A stretch of DNA of 64,000 nucleotides from the NCBI GenBank assembly GCA_016712445.1, contig JADJRB010000002.1, positions 496,001-560,000 on the forward strand, given 5' to 3'. Both the position numbers and the translations under genes were made by a program. Below the pieces are notes generated by a model, which had not been told where the DNA came from, made no database searches, and was given only the letters and a program-made list of their open reading frames with translations. Origin of the DNA: Acidobacteriota bacterium (GTDB lineage Bacteria; Pseudomonadota; Alphaproteobacteria; Caulobacterales; Hyphomonadaceae). Positions 33,230 to 42,456 of the stretch are shown piece after piece. Within the stretch, counting starts at the first letter, position 1, and each line of letters starts with the position of its first letter.

Positions 33230-34978
33230 TCAGGCTTTCGTCTTGAAGCGTTCGCGCAGTTCGGCTTTCAGGATTTTCCCGTTGGCATTGCGCGGCAGCG
33301 GTTCTGTCAGGAACTGGATTTCCTTCGGCACCTTGAAGGCAGCCAGCTGGCCGGCGACATGCGCGCGCAGTTCCGCTTCGCTCGCCGTCTTGCCCGGCTT
33401 CAGCTGGACCACCGCGCCGACCTCTTCTCCCAGCACCTTGTGCGGAATGCCGACCACGGCCGCGTCCATGACGGCGGGGTGGTCGTACAGCGCATTCTCG
33501 ACTTCGATGCAGTAGATGTTCTCGCCGCCGCGGATCAGCATGTCCTTGGCGCGGTCGACGAGATAGAGGAAGCCCTCTTCGTCGATGCGCGCAAGGTCGC
33601 CGGTGACGACCCAGCCATCGCGGAAAGTTTCGGCGGTGGCATCCGGGCGGTTCCAGTAGAGCCGGCAGTTCATTGGTCCCTTGCACCAGAGCTCGCCCAC
33701 TTCGCCGGGCGGTAAAGTTTTGCCCTCGGGATCGCAGATCTTCAACTCGACCGCGCCGGGAGGCGCGCCGGCGCTGGAAGGGCGATGGACGTAATCTTCG
33801 CCGATATTCAGCGTTGCGGTCGCGCAGGTCTCGGTCATTCCCCAGCCATTGCCGGGGGCGACATCCGGGAAGCGCTTCTTGATGGTCGACACGAGCTCGG
33901 GGGCCGAAGGCGCGCCGCCATACGAGATCACCTGTATGCTTGAGAGATCGAACTTGTCGCGGTCGGGGTGCTCGAGCAATTGCCACGCGATGGCCGGCAC
34001 TCCGCCTACGGACGTGACCTTTTCGGCTTCGATGATCGGCAAGGCCTGCCCGGCGTCCCATTTGTACATCGACACGATCTTGTCACCGCGGATGGCCGAC
34101 GGCACGAGGATCGCAAAGGCGCCGGTGGCATGGAAGAACGGGACCGCGAGCAGCGTGGCGCGCATCGCGTCCGGATCCGGCGCGGGGATGGCTTCGCCCT
34201 TGCGCAGGAACATGCGCGCCTGGCAAGTCATCGAGTTGAACATGTTGGAAAGGACAGCCCGGTGGGTCGCCAGCGCGCCCTTCGGCTTTCCGGTGGTGCC
34301 CGATGTGTACATGATGGTCGCGTCGTCTTCGGGCCCCAGTGCCACCCCCAACGCACCGGCGTCCGGCAGTTTTGCCCAGTCGTTCGGATGTCCGACGACC
34401 GGATCGAGCGATGACACGCGCGGATCGGCAATCTCTTCGGCCGAGTCGCGCGCGATCAGGATGTGCTTCAGGTCCGGCAGGCGGTCGAGCTGCCCGCGGA
34501 TGCGCTCGTAGATCTGCGCGTCCATGATGGCGGCTTTTACGCCTGCGAACGAGAGGCCGTATTCCAGTTCTTCGGCGGTCCACCAGGAGTTCATCGGCGT
34601 CGCAATCGCCCCGAGGTTCAGGGCGGCGTAGAAGCCCAGCGGCCACTCCGGATAGTTGCGCATGATGACGGCGACGCGGTCGCCTTTGGTCACGCCGCAG
34701 GCCGTCTTCAGGTGGTGCGCCAGCTTGCGGGCGGCGAGCTGCATTGCCCGGAAGGTGACCCGCTCGTTTTCGTATACGATGTAAGTGCGATCGCCGAACT
34801 GTTCGGCGGCAGCGTCGAGGATCGCGTTGATCGTCGGCGGCGCGTTCTTGTACACCTTCATCGGCACGCCGCGGATCACGGCATCTTCGAGTTCGACCGG
34901 CGACCCCTCGCCCGCCAGGGCTGCGTTGGCTGCGGCAATCGTCATTGCAGGCCAGTTTGAACTTGCGCCTTCGGCCAT
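33230..34978 (-). CDS. Acyl-CoA ligase (AMP-forming, class I)
   Basis: ANL-superfamily fatty acid/carboxylate CoA ligase, 582 aa, activating an acid with ATP to acyl-AMP and then acyl-CoA. The P-loop-like motif is YTSGTTGKPKGALATHRA; the A5 region is NGWGMTETCAT; the A7/A8 hinge runs GWVVTGDLARIDEEGFLYLVDRAKDMLIRGG; the A10 lysine is in PRNANGKILKAEL. ATG 34978 was chosen since GGAGGAG lies upstream and the longer frame lacks conservation. It is the first gene of the three-gene minus-strand operon. Chain length is unknown; it could feed beta-oxidation or prime the pfa synthase, but that link is only speculation. Confidence 0.93.
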   Translation of the reverse strand: MAEGASSNWPAMTIAAANAALAGEGSPVELEDAVIRGVPMKVYKNAPPTINAILDAAAEQFGDRTYIVYENERVTFRAMQLAARKLAHHLKTACGVTKGDRVAVIMRNYPEWPLGFYAALNLGAIATPMNSWWTAEELEYGLSFAGVKAAIMDAQIYERIRGQLDRLPDLKHILIARDSAEEIADPRVSSLDPVVGHPNDWAKLPDAGALGVALGPEDDATIMYTSGTTGKPKGALATHRAVLSNMFNSMTCQARMFLRKGEAIPAPDPDAMRATLLAVPFFHATGAFAILVPSAIRGDKIVSMYKWDAGQALPIIEAEKVTSVGGVPAIAWQLLEHPDRDKFDLSSIQVISYGGAPSAPELVSTIKKRFPDVAPGNGWGMTETCATATLNIGEDYVHRPSSAGAPPGAVELKICDPEGKTLPPGEVGELWCKGPMNCRLYWNRPDATAETFRDGWVVTGDLARIDEEGFLYLVDRAKDMLIRGGENIYCIEVENALYDHPAVMDAAVVGIPHKVLGEEVGAVVQLKPGKTASEAELRAHVAGQLAAFKVPKEIQFLTEPLPRNANGKILKAELRERFKTKA

Positions 34979-35074
34979 GTGCCGTCTCCTCCGGATGGTT
35001 TCTCTGCACCCCACAAATCATGTCCCGCCCGCCGTTTGAAGGGCCAGCGGCTGAAAATGACATGCCGGCAGCTT

Positions 35075-35662
35075 TCAGGCGCTGCGTGCCTTGAGCACGG
35101 CTTCAAGCCCCATGTGCGGGTCAAACCGCCGGGGCCGCGCGTTGACGGCCCATGACAGAAGCAAAGGCAGGCTGAAGGCAATCAATCCCAGCTTAAGCAC
35201 GGCCGACAGCGAAACGTTTCCGGGCGCGATGGGCAGGAAGGCTACGACCAGCGCCAAGAGGGCCAGCGAACCGAGCGCGAAGGCGAGCAGCAGGAGATAA
35301 AGTGCAGGTTGTTCACCGGCCTGGAACTTCGCTTCCGGATTTGCCGCCGCCACACCGCGCACCACTTCCCGGATGAGCGGGAAGAAGGTGTCGGACCGGT
35401 CTTCGAAGTCTGCGAAGCCCTTGAAATGCAGGTTGGTCAATGTGAGCTGCGAACGGGCGCCGGTGAGTTCCATCAGGAATCGGCCGGTCTGGAACCGGCC
35501 CGGCGCGAAGGCGAGCCGCACCGAGCGGATGTTCGCGTACGGCACACGGAAGACGACGGCGCCCCCCTCTGACACCCGCTCGAGAGCGCCAGGTGTTGTC
35601 CGCCACACGGCCTCGGATTTTTCGATCACCGACGCCCTGTGGCGGTATTCCACTGTGGTCAT
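35075..35662 (-). CDS. Conserved hypothetical membrane protein
   Basis: 195 aa, function not recognised. The N-terminal ~115 residues are soluble and beta-rich, resembling a PH-like layout (AVWRTTPGALERVSEGGAVVFRVPYANIRSVRLAF). Two adjacent hydrophobic helices (about residues 120-142 and 152-172) and a short basic C-terminus follow. It is probably an inner-membrane protein with a cytoplasmic domain. ATG 35662 has no strong ribosome binding site. It stands alone between the acyl-CoA ligase and a lipoprotein gene, both in the same direction. Confidence 0.7.
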   Translation of the reverse strand: MTTVEYRHRASVIEKSEAVWRTTPGALERVSEGGAVVFRVPYANIRSVRLAFAPGRFQTGRFLMELTGARSQLTLTNLHFKGFADFEDRSDTFFPLIREVVRGVAAANPEAKFQAGEQPALYLLLLAFALGSLALLALVVAFLPIAPGNVSLSAVLKLGLIAFSLPLLLSWAVNARPRRFDPHMGLEAVLKARSA

Positions 35663-35692
35663 GTCCCGTCCCCTATCGGGGACCAGGCTAGA

Positions 35693-36343
35693 TCACTTTC
35701 CGAAATCGCAAAAGCGCAGGTTGCGGACGGTGCCATCGCGGTCGGTCACCGAATAGGCGCGTCCGGTCAGGTTGGAGTCGTCGCAGAGATAGCCGATCTG
35801 GTACATCGCCAGCAGCTCTTCGTTGCCCGGCAGGATGTCGTTGGCGACCATCAGGTCGATAGCGCTCTGGTGACGGCCGAGACGCATCATGGCGAGGAAC
35901 TGTTCGGACCGCGCCGAATCGACGGAATCGATGATGGCGATGTCGCGCGCAACGGCGGCTTCGGTTCCCGGCAGTTTGGCAGATGCAAGGGAGGCTGCGG
36001 TCGTCGACGGGAAGTCGGCGATCACTTCGCCGAAATATTCGACAGCGCCTTCGCTGTCATAGCCGGTGGGCGAGGCGCTGAGGTCACCCAGCTTGTAGAG
36101 CACGTCCGAACGCTCGATCGGCGTCAGGCCGGTATCGCCGACGAGTTGCATCAGGCGCTGGATGGCGGTCGGCGTATTGCCGGCATTGACCAGCTCGTCG
36201 GCAGTCTGCATCGCGAGTTCGAACTGCGACGGCACAACGGTCTGCGAAGCACCAGGCTTGGGGGCGGTCGAGGTGTCCGGCGACGAGGCACAGGCGCCCA
36301 GTACAAGCGCAGAGGCGACGGCGAACAGGATAGGACGAAGCAT
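35693..36343 (-). CDS. Lipoprotein with helical (TPR-like) repeats
   Basis: 216-aa secreted lipoprotein. The signal peptide ends in the lipobox LGAC (Cys18). The mature part is all helical and resembles tetratricopeptide repeats (FELAMQTADELVNAGNTPTAIQRLMQLV, SDVLYKLGDL, EGAVEYFGEVIADFPSTTAA). The last part contains two Cys (CDDSN, RFCDFGK) that could form a disulfide. The function is unknown; TPR lipoproteins often act as assembly partners. The start at 36343 gives the signal peptide; longer forms add unconserved sequence. Confidence 0.78.
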   Translation of the reverse strand: MLRPILFAVASALVLGACASSPDTSTAPKPGASQTVVPSQFELAMQTADELVNAGNTPTAIQRLMQLVGDTGLTPIERSDVLYKLGDLSASPTGYDSEGAVEYFGEVIADFPSTTAASLASAKLPGTEAAVARDIAIIDSVDSARSEQFLAMMRLGRHQSAIDLMVANDILPGNEELLAMYQIGYLCDDSNLTGRAYSVTDRDGTVRNLRFCDFGK

Positions 36344-36464
36344 CGGTTTTCTCCGTGGGGAATCAGGAACGAGCGCCAGAATGAGCCTGCGCCGCGCCTT
36401 GCTTAGCTTGCCAAGCCAAGCGGCGACAGGGCCGAACTGAGGTGAAACTGTGGCGCCGGGGGCG

Positions 36465-38390
36465 TTAAGCGCGGGCGGCGCGTTCGATAGCTGAAAGGTC
36501 GCCCCGGCCAAGGGCTTCGATGGCACGCGCGGCGATGTGGCGGGCATTGAGGCCGGCCGTCTCATACATCGCAAAGGGCGTGTCCTGGTCCTGGAAAATG
36601 TCGGGCAGTGTCATCACCCTGACCTTCAGGCCATTATCAATCGCGCCGGCATTGGCGAGGTGTTCCAGCACGAAGCTGCCGAAACCGCCCCGTGCGCCTT
36701 CCTCGATCGTGATGAGCACTTCGTGGTTTTTCGCGAGGCTCTCCACGAGTTCGCCGTCCAGCGGGCGGGCGAAACGGGCATCGGCCACCGTAGCGCTGAG
36801 CCCCTGGGCCGACAGCATGTCGGCGGCCTTCAGGCATGCCTGAAGGCGGGTGCCGTAGGACAAGATCGCGATGGTCGTGCCTTCGCGCACCACCCTGCCC
36901 TTGCCGATTTCCAATGCTTTCAGGTCGGCGGGGATTTTCACGCCGATGCCTTCGCCGCGCGGATAGCGGATCGAACTCGGGCCATCGTCGATTTCCGGCG
37001 CCGTTTTGACCATAAGTGCCAGTTCCGCCTCGTCGCCGGGGGCCATGCAGACAAAGCCGGGCAGCGCGCCGAGATATCCGATATCGAAGCTGCCGGCATG
37101 GGTTGCACCATCGGCGCCAACAAGTCCGGCGCGGTCCATTGCAAAACGCACGGGCAGCTTCTGGATCGCAACATCATGCACGACCTGATCATAGCCGCGC
37201 TGCAGGAACGTCGAATAGATTGCGCAGAAGGGCTTCATGCCATCGGCGGCGAGACCGGCGGCGAAAGTGACGGCGTGCTGCTCCGCAATACCCACATCGA
37301 AGTGTCGCTCGGGAAACCGAGCGCCGAAAATGTCCGTGGACGTACCGGATGGCATGGCGGCGGTGATGGCGCAGATCTTGTCATCCGTTTCGCCGAGCTT
37401 GGCGAGCGTCTGGCCGAAGACCTTCTGGTAGGACGGCGGGCCGGCGGCGCCCTTGGCCTGTTCACCAGTGATCACCGAGAACTTGGACACACCGTGATAC
37501 TTGTCGGCCGAGTTCTCGGCCGGCGCGTAGCCTTTGCCCTTCTGGGTAACGACATGCAGCAGGATGGGACCGTCCTGCATCGCCTTGATGTTCTCGAGGA
37601 TCGGAATGAGCGTATCGAGGTCGTGCCCGTCGACCGGGCCAACATAGTAGAACCCCATTTCCTCGAACATCGTGCCGCCCATGGCGAAACCGCGCAGGTA
37701 TTCTTCGGCACGGCGGGCGGGCGACTCCAGACCCATGGGGGTCACCACCTTCTTGGCGAAGCGGCGTAGGCCCCGGTATGGGCGCGACGAGACGAGGCGC
37801 GAGAAGTAGTGGCTCATCGCGCCGACTGGCGGGGCGATGGACATGTCGTTGTCATTCAGGATGACGATCAGGCGCGACTTGTCGGCGCCGGCATTGTTCA
37901 TGGCTTCGTACGCCATGCCGGCCGACATCGAGCCATCGCCGATCACGCAGACGACATGGTTGTCGCCGCCTTGCAGGTCGCGCGCCTTGGCAAAGCCGAG
38001 TCCGGCCGAAATGGAGGTCGAGGCGTGGGCGGCGCCGAAGGGGTCGTAAATGCTCTCGGACCGCTTGGTGAAGCCGGACAGGCCGCCCGGTTGGCGCAGG
38101 GTGCGCATGCGGTCGCGGCGACCGGTCAGGATCTTGTGCGGGTAACATTGATGGCCGACATCCCAGACGAGTTTGTCGTCCGGCGTGTTGAAAACCGAGT
38201 GGATTGCAACCGTGAGTTCAACCACGCCGAGGCCGGACCCCAGATGGCCCCCGGTTACCGACACGACATCGATGACCTCTTCGCGGACTTCAGCGGCGAT
38301 CTGCTTGATTTCCGCCCGTGATCGGCCCTTCAGGTCGGACGGGGAATTGATGGAATCAAGCAGCCGGTTAGGTCTGGTTTCAGTCATCAC
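36465..38390 (-). CDS. dxs: 1-deoxy-D-xylulose-5-phosphate synthase
   Basis: Thiamine-diphosphate enzyme condensing pyruvate and glyceraldehyde 3-phosphate, the first step of the MEP isoprenoid pathway. 641 aa, normal length. GGHLGSGLG and WDVGHQCYPHKILTGR lie in the N-terminal domain; the TPP/Mg2+ motif is GDGSMSAGMAYEAMNNA with LNDNDMSI. The transketolase pyrimidine domain has FDVGIAEQHAVTFAAG, with the catalytic Glu, and the C-terminal domain has TIEEGARGGFGSFVLEHL. It is the last gene of the xseB-ispA-dxs block, 33 bp after ispA, the standard alphaproteobacterial order. Two adjacent ATG codons (38390 and 38387) can start it. Confidence 0.97.
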   Translation of the reverse strand: MMTETRPNRLLDSINSPSDLKGRSRAEIKQIAAEVREEVIDVVSVTGGHLGSGLGVVELTVAIHSVFNTPDDKLVWDVGHQCYPHKILTGRRDRMRTLRQPGGLSGFTKRSESIYDPFGAAHASTSISAGLGFAKARDLQGGDNHVVCVIGDGSMSAGMAYEAMNNAGADKSRLIVILNDNDMSIAPPVGAMSHYFSRLVSSRPYRGLRRFAKKVVTPMGLESPARRAEEYLRGFAMGGTMFEEMGFYYVGPVDGHDLDTLIPILENIKAMQDGPILLHVVTQKGKGYAPAENSADKYHGVSKFSVITGEQAKGAAGPPSYQKVFGQTLAKLGETDDKICAITAAMPSGTSTDIFGARFPERHFDVGIAEQHAVTFAAGLAADGMKPFCAIYSTFLQRGYDQVVHDVAIQKLPVRFAMDRAGLVGADGATHAGSFDIGYLGALPGFVCMAPGDEAELALMVKTAPEIDDGPSSIRYPRGEGIGVKIPADLKALEIGKGRVVREGTTIAILSYGTRLQACLKAADMLSAQGLSATVADARFARPLDGELVESLAKNHEVLITIEEGARGGFGSFVLEHLANAGAIDNGLKVRVMTLPDIFQDQDTPFAMYETAGLNARHIAARAIEALGRGDLSAIERAARA

Positions 38391-38423
38391 GCGTGATCTT
38401 CTCGGGTTGTGGGCCAGACCGTT

Positions 38424-39320
38424 TTAACGCGGTCTGTTCAACACATAATCGACCGAATGCAGCAGGATCACGGCCTTGTCACGGAAAATCGCCAAATGTT
38501 CCTTGGCTTGAGCCGCAAGGAGGCGCACCCGCTGGCGGGCGCCGTCAACGCCGAGAAGGGACACAAAGTTGGCTTTTCCGGCCGGTTGGTCGGTGCGGAG
38601 CGGCTTTCCGGCGACGTCTTCATCGCCTTCGGCGTCAAGGATGTCGTCGGCGATCTGGTAGGCGAGGCCGAGGTCATTCGAGAACCCGGCCAGCGCGTTG
38701 CGCTCGGCCTCGCGCGCATGACCGATGATCGCGGCGGCTTCGGTGGCATAGGAAATCAGTGCGCCCGTCTTCAACCGCTGCATGCGGGTAATCGTGTTCA
38801 GATCGCGCGGGCTGTCATGTTCCAGCATGTCGATCATCTGGCCGCCGACCATGCCCCTCGCGCCCGATGCATCTGCGAGGCGTTCGATCAGCTGGATCCG
38901 GATCGCCGGATCGTCATGAGTCTCGCTGGACGCCAGGATCTTGAACGCGAGGGTGAGCAATGCATCACCGGCGAGAACGGCGGTGGCTTCGTCGAACGCC
39001 TTGTGAACGGTGGGCTGTCCGCGCCGGAAGTCGTCATCGTCCATGCACGGCAGGTCATCGTGAACGAGCGAATAGCAGTGCACGCATTCGAGGGCGGCAG
39101 CTGTGCGCAGGAGCGTTTTTTCCGAAGCGCCGAACATGGCGCCGGTCTCCAGCACGAAGAACGGCCGCATGCGCTTGCCGTTGGCAAGCGCGGCATGTCG
39201 CATCGCGCGCATGAGGTTGGCTTCAGGGCCGCTGGCAGGCGGGATCAGCTGGTCGAGCGCAACCGTCACCCGGTCTGCAACTTCCTTCAGCCTCTGCTCA
39301 AAACCCGCAACTTCCCCCAT
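38424..39320 (-). CDS. ispA: Farnesyl/geranylgeranyl diphosphate synthase (polyprenyl synthetase)
   Basis: Trans-prenyltransferase of 298 aa making short-chain prenyl diphosphates from IPP and DMAPP. The first aspartate-rich motif DDLPCMDD is at residues 88-95; the second, YQIADDILDAEGD, is near residue 230. GKRMRPFFVLE binds IPP. Position between xseB and dxs and the length support IspA (farnesyl diphosphate synthase); product length cannot be proved by eye. The gap to xseB is 15 bp and to dxs 33 bp, so these are one operon. Confidence 0.94.
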   Translation of the reverse strand: MGEVAGFEQRLKEVADRVTVALDQLIPPASGPEANLMRAMRHAALANGKRMRPFFVLETGAMFGASEKTLLRTAAALECVHCYSLVHDDLPCMDDDDFRRGQPTVHKAFDEATAVLAGDALLTLAFKILASSETHDDPAIRIQLIERLADASGARGMVGGQMIDMLEHDSPRDLNTITRMQRLKTGALISYATEAAAIIGHAREAERNALAGFSNDLGLAYQIADDILDAEGDEDVAGKPLRTDQPAGKANFVSLLGVDGARQRVRLLAAQAKEHLAIFRDKAVILLHSVDYVLNRPR

Positions 39321-39335
39321 ATCCCGCGCAGGCTC

Positions 39336-39581
39336 TCAATCAAAATTCGCGGGTTCGGTGGCCGGGCCGCTGGCACCCTGCACAATCTGTTCGACCTTCA
39401 GCTCGGCCGACTTGAGGCGCGACTCGCAATGCGCCTTCAGCGCAGCGCCGCGCTCATAGATCGAAATCGACTTTTCGAGGTCAACGTCACCGGCCTCGAG
39501 CTGGCGCACGATGCCTTCAAGTTCGGCCAGCGCTTCTTCGAAACTCATCTTCTCGACGGGGCGGGTCTTGGTGTCAGCCAT
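39336..39581 (-). CDS. xseB: Exodeoxyribonuclease VII small subunit
   Basis: 81-aa helical subunit of the exonuclease VII complex, which degrades single-stranded DNA with XseA (not in this window). The family pattern is clear: MSFEEALAELEGIVRQLEAGDVDLEKSISIYERG, then AHCESRLKSAELKVEQI. ATG 39581 gives the usual length; an earlier start at 39644 lacks conservation. First gene of the xseB-ispA-dxs operon. Confidence 0.95.
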   Translation of the reverse strand: MADTKTRPVEKMSFEEALAELEGIVRQLEAGDVDLEKSISIYERGAALKAHCESRLKSAELKVEQIVQGASGPATEPANFD

Positions 39582-39668
39582 CTGCAAAGGTCGTCCTCGG
39601 GTCGGGGTGGCTCTGGTTCTAGAGCCCGTATCGCGGGGCGACAACCGAAATACGGTCCCCGCACACGT

Positions 39669-40271
39669 TTATCGCCCGCGGTACTGGTAGACGCGGTAGC
39701 TCCAGTAGCGGTCGCCGCCGTCTTCGACACAGACCCAGCCGAGGCGGCGCAGCTCCGGGCGAAGCATGCGATTGAACCAGCCATGGGCCGCCAGGTAGAC
39801 CTTGCCCCGCTCGGACGCTTCATGCAGCCGGAGCGCAGCGATCTTGGCGCGCAGCTGCGCCTCGGATGACGATTCGCCGTCGAGGGAATGACCCGCCAAC
39901 CAGGCGCCGCGCGCCAGCACGTTCCACGTTTTCGGAAGGGCGCGGACGCCGGCCACCTTGGGCGGCGGCAGAGGCGCTTCGTTGAACACCGGATCGTGCG
40001 AGGCCGGCTTGTGCGGCAGTGCCTTGCCGGCCGTTTGCTGCGCGCGCAGGCGGCCCGAAGCGAAGACCACGTCGGCGTCCGCCACGATGTCCATGAGAGC
40101 CTTCGGAGCCTGCTGGCCGTCAGCAAGCGGGCCCGCCTCGTAGCGGCTCCACCAGTCGATGTATTCACGCCAGCCCAGACGCGGCCCTGCCCGCCGGTCC
40201 AGCGCCGGACGGCCATGCCGCGAAATGATGATGGGACCTCGCGGCGACCCAGCCGATGTCGTTTCTGGCAT
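39669..40271 (-). CDS. Histidine phosphatase family protein
   Basis: 200-aa protein of the phosphoglycerate-mutase-like branch. The phospho-accepting motif RHGRP (Arg18, His19) opens the fold, VFASGRLRAQQTA contributes the second Arg, and AAHGWFNR near residue 167 supplies the acid/base-side His. It is probably a phosphatase acting on a small phospho-ester; the substrate is unknown. It lies 87 bp upstream of xseB in the same direction and could join that operon. Confidence 0.88.
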   Translation of the reverse strand: MPETTSAGSPRGPIIISRHGRPALDRRAGPRLGWREYIDWWSRYEAGPLADGQQAPKALMDIVADADVVFASGRLRAQQTAGKALPHKPASHDPVFNEAPLPPPKVAGVRALPKTWNVLARGAWLAGHSLDGESSSEAQLRAKIAALRLHEASERGKVYLAAHGWFNRMLRPELRRLGWVCVEDGGDRYWSYRVYQYRGR

Positions 40272-40387
40272 CGTCCTTCCTCGTCGTGGGTGTTTCGTCA
40301 GGGGCCCCTTGCCCGCCCCTTCCGACTAATGGGGTTGTCGCGCCGGAGCAAGCGCCGAGCGTGGACCGACAGGGCCGGATTGCAGCC

Positions 40388-41236
40388 TCAGAGCGGGCGC
40401 CAGACCCGTTTCCGGCACGGCACATTGTCCTGCAGCTTGCAGCGGTGGAACGTCAGCAGCACCGTGTCAGCGCGCCCGATCAGGTGATCGACCGGCACGA
40501 ACCCGATGGACGCATCGTCGGGATTGCCGCGCACAGGGCAATCGGCGCGGTCAATGACGCCGTTGATCGGCGGGCAATGGCCCGACGGCTCGCGGCTGTC
40601 ATAGGAATTGTTGCGGTTGTCGCCGATCATGAACAGGTGGTCTTCAGGCACCACGAACAACAGCGAATCCGAGACCGGACGGCCCCTCAGCCCGCGATGG
40701 GTGATCCAGCTGCGGTCGCCGATGGTCTCCTGCCATTCCTGGACCGTCTCAATCACAGCTTCCTTGTCGGGCACATAGCGCACGTCCCGGATGTACTCGG
40801 ACTCGACCGGTTCGCCGTTCACGATGAGGGTTTCGCCGAGAATCTGCACCGTATCGCCAGGCAATCCGATCACGCGCTTGATCATCACCCGGTCGGAATG
40901 AGTGTGCTCGAACACGACGACTTCCCCGCGTTCCGGCAGGCTGGGGAAAAAACGGCCGTGGCCGAGCGGCAGGTAGCGGCCGAGGCTCAGCGGCAGCGAG
41001 TAGCGCCCGTAGCCGAATGCGAACTTCGCCACAGCCACGCGGTCGCCGACTTCGAGGGTCGGCACCATGCTTTCGGACGGAATCACCCGTTGCTCGTACA
41101 GGAGGCCGGTGAACAGGAGGAATGCCGGGGCGACGATCGCCAGTGTGGCACCCCATTCCTTCAGCTCGCGCTTGACCTTGTCCCAGGTGGACGCCGGCGG
41201 CGTGGGCTGCGACGGGACGTCGATTTCGCTCGGCAT
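40388..41236 (-). CDS. lepB: Signal peptidase I
   Basis: Membrane-bound serine/lysine protease that removes Sec and Tat signal peptides, 282 aa. One transmembrane anchor (about residues 28-48) is followed by Box B IPSESMVPTL with nucleophile Ser56, Box D RVMIKRVIGLPGD with general base Lys120, and Box E GDNRNNSYDSR. An insertion between Boxes D and E has a Cys pair (GHCPP, RADCPV) seen in alphaproteobacterial LepB. Its usual partner rnc is not adjacent. Confidence 0.95.
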   Translation of the reverse strand: MPSEIDVPSQPTPPASTWDKVKRELKEWGATLAIVAPAFLLFTGLLYEQRVIPSESMVPTLEVGDRVAVAKFAFGYGRYSLPLSLGRYLPLGHGRFFPSLPERGEVVVFEHTHSDRVMIKRVIGLPGDTVQILGETLIVNGEPVESEYIRDVRYVPDKEAVIETVQEWQETIGDRSWITHRGLRGRPVSDSLLFVVPEDHLFMIGDNRNNSYDSREPSGHCPPINGVIDRADCPVRGNPDDASIGFVPVDHLIGRADTVLLTFHRCKLQDNVPCRKRVWRPL

Positions 41237-41317
41237 TCGGACCTCAAAGCTCGGTTGCGGGCGCAGTCTTAGACGAAAAGCCTCCGCGCTGCGAAGGCGA
41301 AAACGCCGAACGGACTG

Positions 41318-42403
41318 TTATTCGCCCGGTTGGGCCACATGCGCGAGCCCGTAGCGGGTCACCCCGTCGGCCGAGAGGTCGAGGGCCAGTTCCCCGCGAT
41401 GCTTGAGGTAATTCAGGTGCGCCAGCGCCTCGCCTGTGGCCATGCTGAGCTCGTCGCCGTCAATGGCGCGGCCAAACACCGCAACGAAGGTATCCAGCAC
41501 AGTGGCAGGCCCCTTCTCGAGCCGGTTGCGCAGGCGCGTCAGCGCCACTTCGTGACCGTCGATCAGGTGCTGGAGGCGCTTGTGGGCGCCGGTGAACGGC
41601 TCGTTATGGGCCGGCAGCACGAGGCAATCTTCCGGCACGGCGGCCATCAGCTTGCGGCAGCTGTCCAGCCATTCCTCGAGCGGATCGGCCTCCGGTTCGG
41701 TCGGGTGGACCGACACGTTGGACGAAATGCGCGGCAGAAGCTGGTCGCCGGAGATCAGGATGTTGCGCTCGGGGCAGTAGAGACAGACGTGTTCCGGCGA
41801 GTGGCCGGCGCCTGTGATGACGCGCCAGGTCGCGCCCGCCATCTCAAACTCGTCGCCATCCGAGAGCCGGAAATACCCGTCCGGCATCAGGCTGACGCCC
41901 CGGCCGAAGCCGCCGAAACGGGCCTTGTAATTGTCCAGCGCCTTTTCGCTCCACCCGGCGCGGCGGTAGAATTCCAGCGCCTGCTTTGGCGCCTGCCGGC
42001 CGGTATCGGCCACCAGCATGCGGCAAGTGATGTATTCCAGCCGGCTCATCCACAGCTCGGCGCCGTACTTGTGGCAGAGCCAGCCGGCGCTGCCGACATG
42101 ATCGGGGTGCATGTGGGTGATGATGACCCGCTTGAGCGGCTTTTCAGGCGTCACGCGCGCATCCAGCAGCTGGCGCCAGGCGCTCTTGGTTTCCGGAAGC
42201 GGCAGGCCGGTGTCGACGATGGTCCAGCTGTCGCCGTCGTCAATGAGCCAGAGATTAATGAACTTCAGCGCGAACGGCAGCGGCATCCGCACCCATTCGA
42301 TGCCGGGCGCGATGGTCAGCGTGGTCGCGATATCGGGGGTCACATCGCCCAGCGGGTAAGCCAGTTTGGGGCGCTGACGCGGGGCTGATTCAAATCCGTC
42401 CAT
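41318..42403 (-). CDS. MBL-fold metallo-hydrolase
   Basis: Metallo-beta-lactamase superfamily protein, 361 aa. The zinc-binding motif HMHPDHVGSAGWL matches HxHxDH; GAGHSPEHVCLY and SGDQLLPRIS supply the third His and the bridging Asp; PAHNEPF gives the last His. The C-terminal ~90 residues (HKRLQHLIDGHEVALTRLRN, TGEALAHLNYLKHRGEL) form a winged-helix tail of the type found in GloB-like/LACTB2 proteins. It is probably a hydrolase of thioesters or phosphodiesters; the substrate is unknown. It starts 54 bp from the pseudouridine synthase stop, in the same direction. Confidence 0.9.
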   Translation of the reverse strand: MDGFESAPRQRPKLAYPLGDVTPDIATTLTIAPGIEWVRMPLPFALKFINLWLIDDGDSWTIVDTGLPLPETKSAWRQLLDARVTPEKPLKRVIITHMHPDHVGSAGWLCHKYGAELWMSRLEYITCRMLVADTGRQAPKQALEFYRRAGWSEKALDNYKARFGGFGRGVSLMPDGYFRLSDGDEFEMAGATWRVITGAGHSPEHVCLYCPERNILISGDQLLPRISSNVSVHPTEPEADPLEEWLDSCRKLMAAVPEDCLVLPAHNEPFTGAHKRLQHLIDGHEVALTRLRNRLEKGPATVLDTFVAVFGRAIDGDELSMATGEALAHLNYLKHRGELALDLSADGVTRYGLAHVAQPGE

Positions 42404-42456
42404 ACGGAACGATATACCTCATGTAGGACAGGTCGAGCCGTCACGCAGGGTCAAGA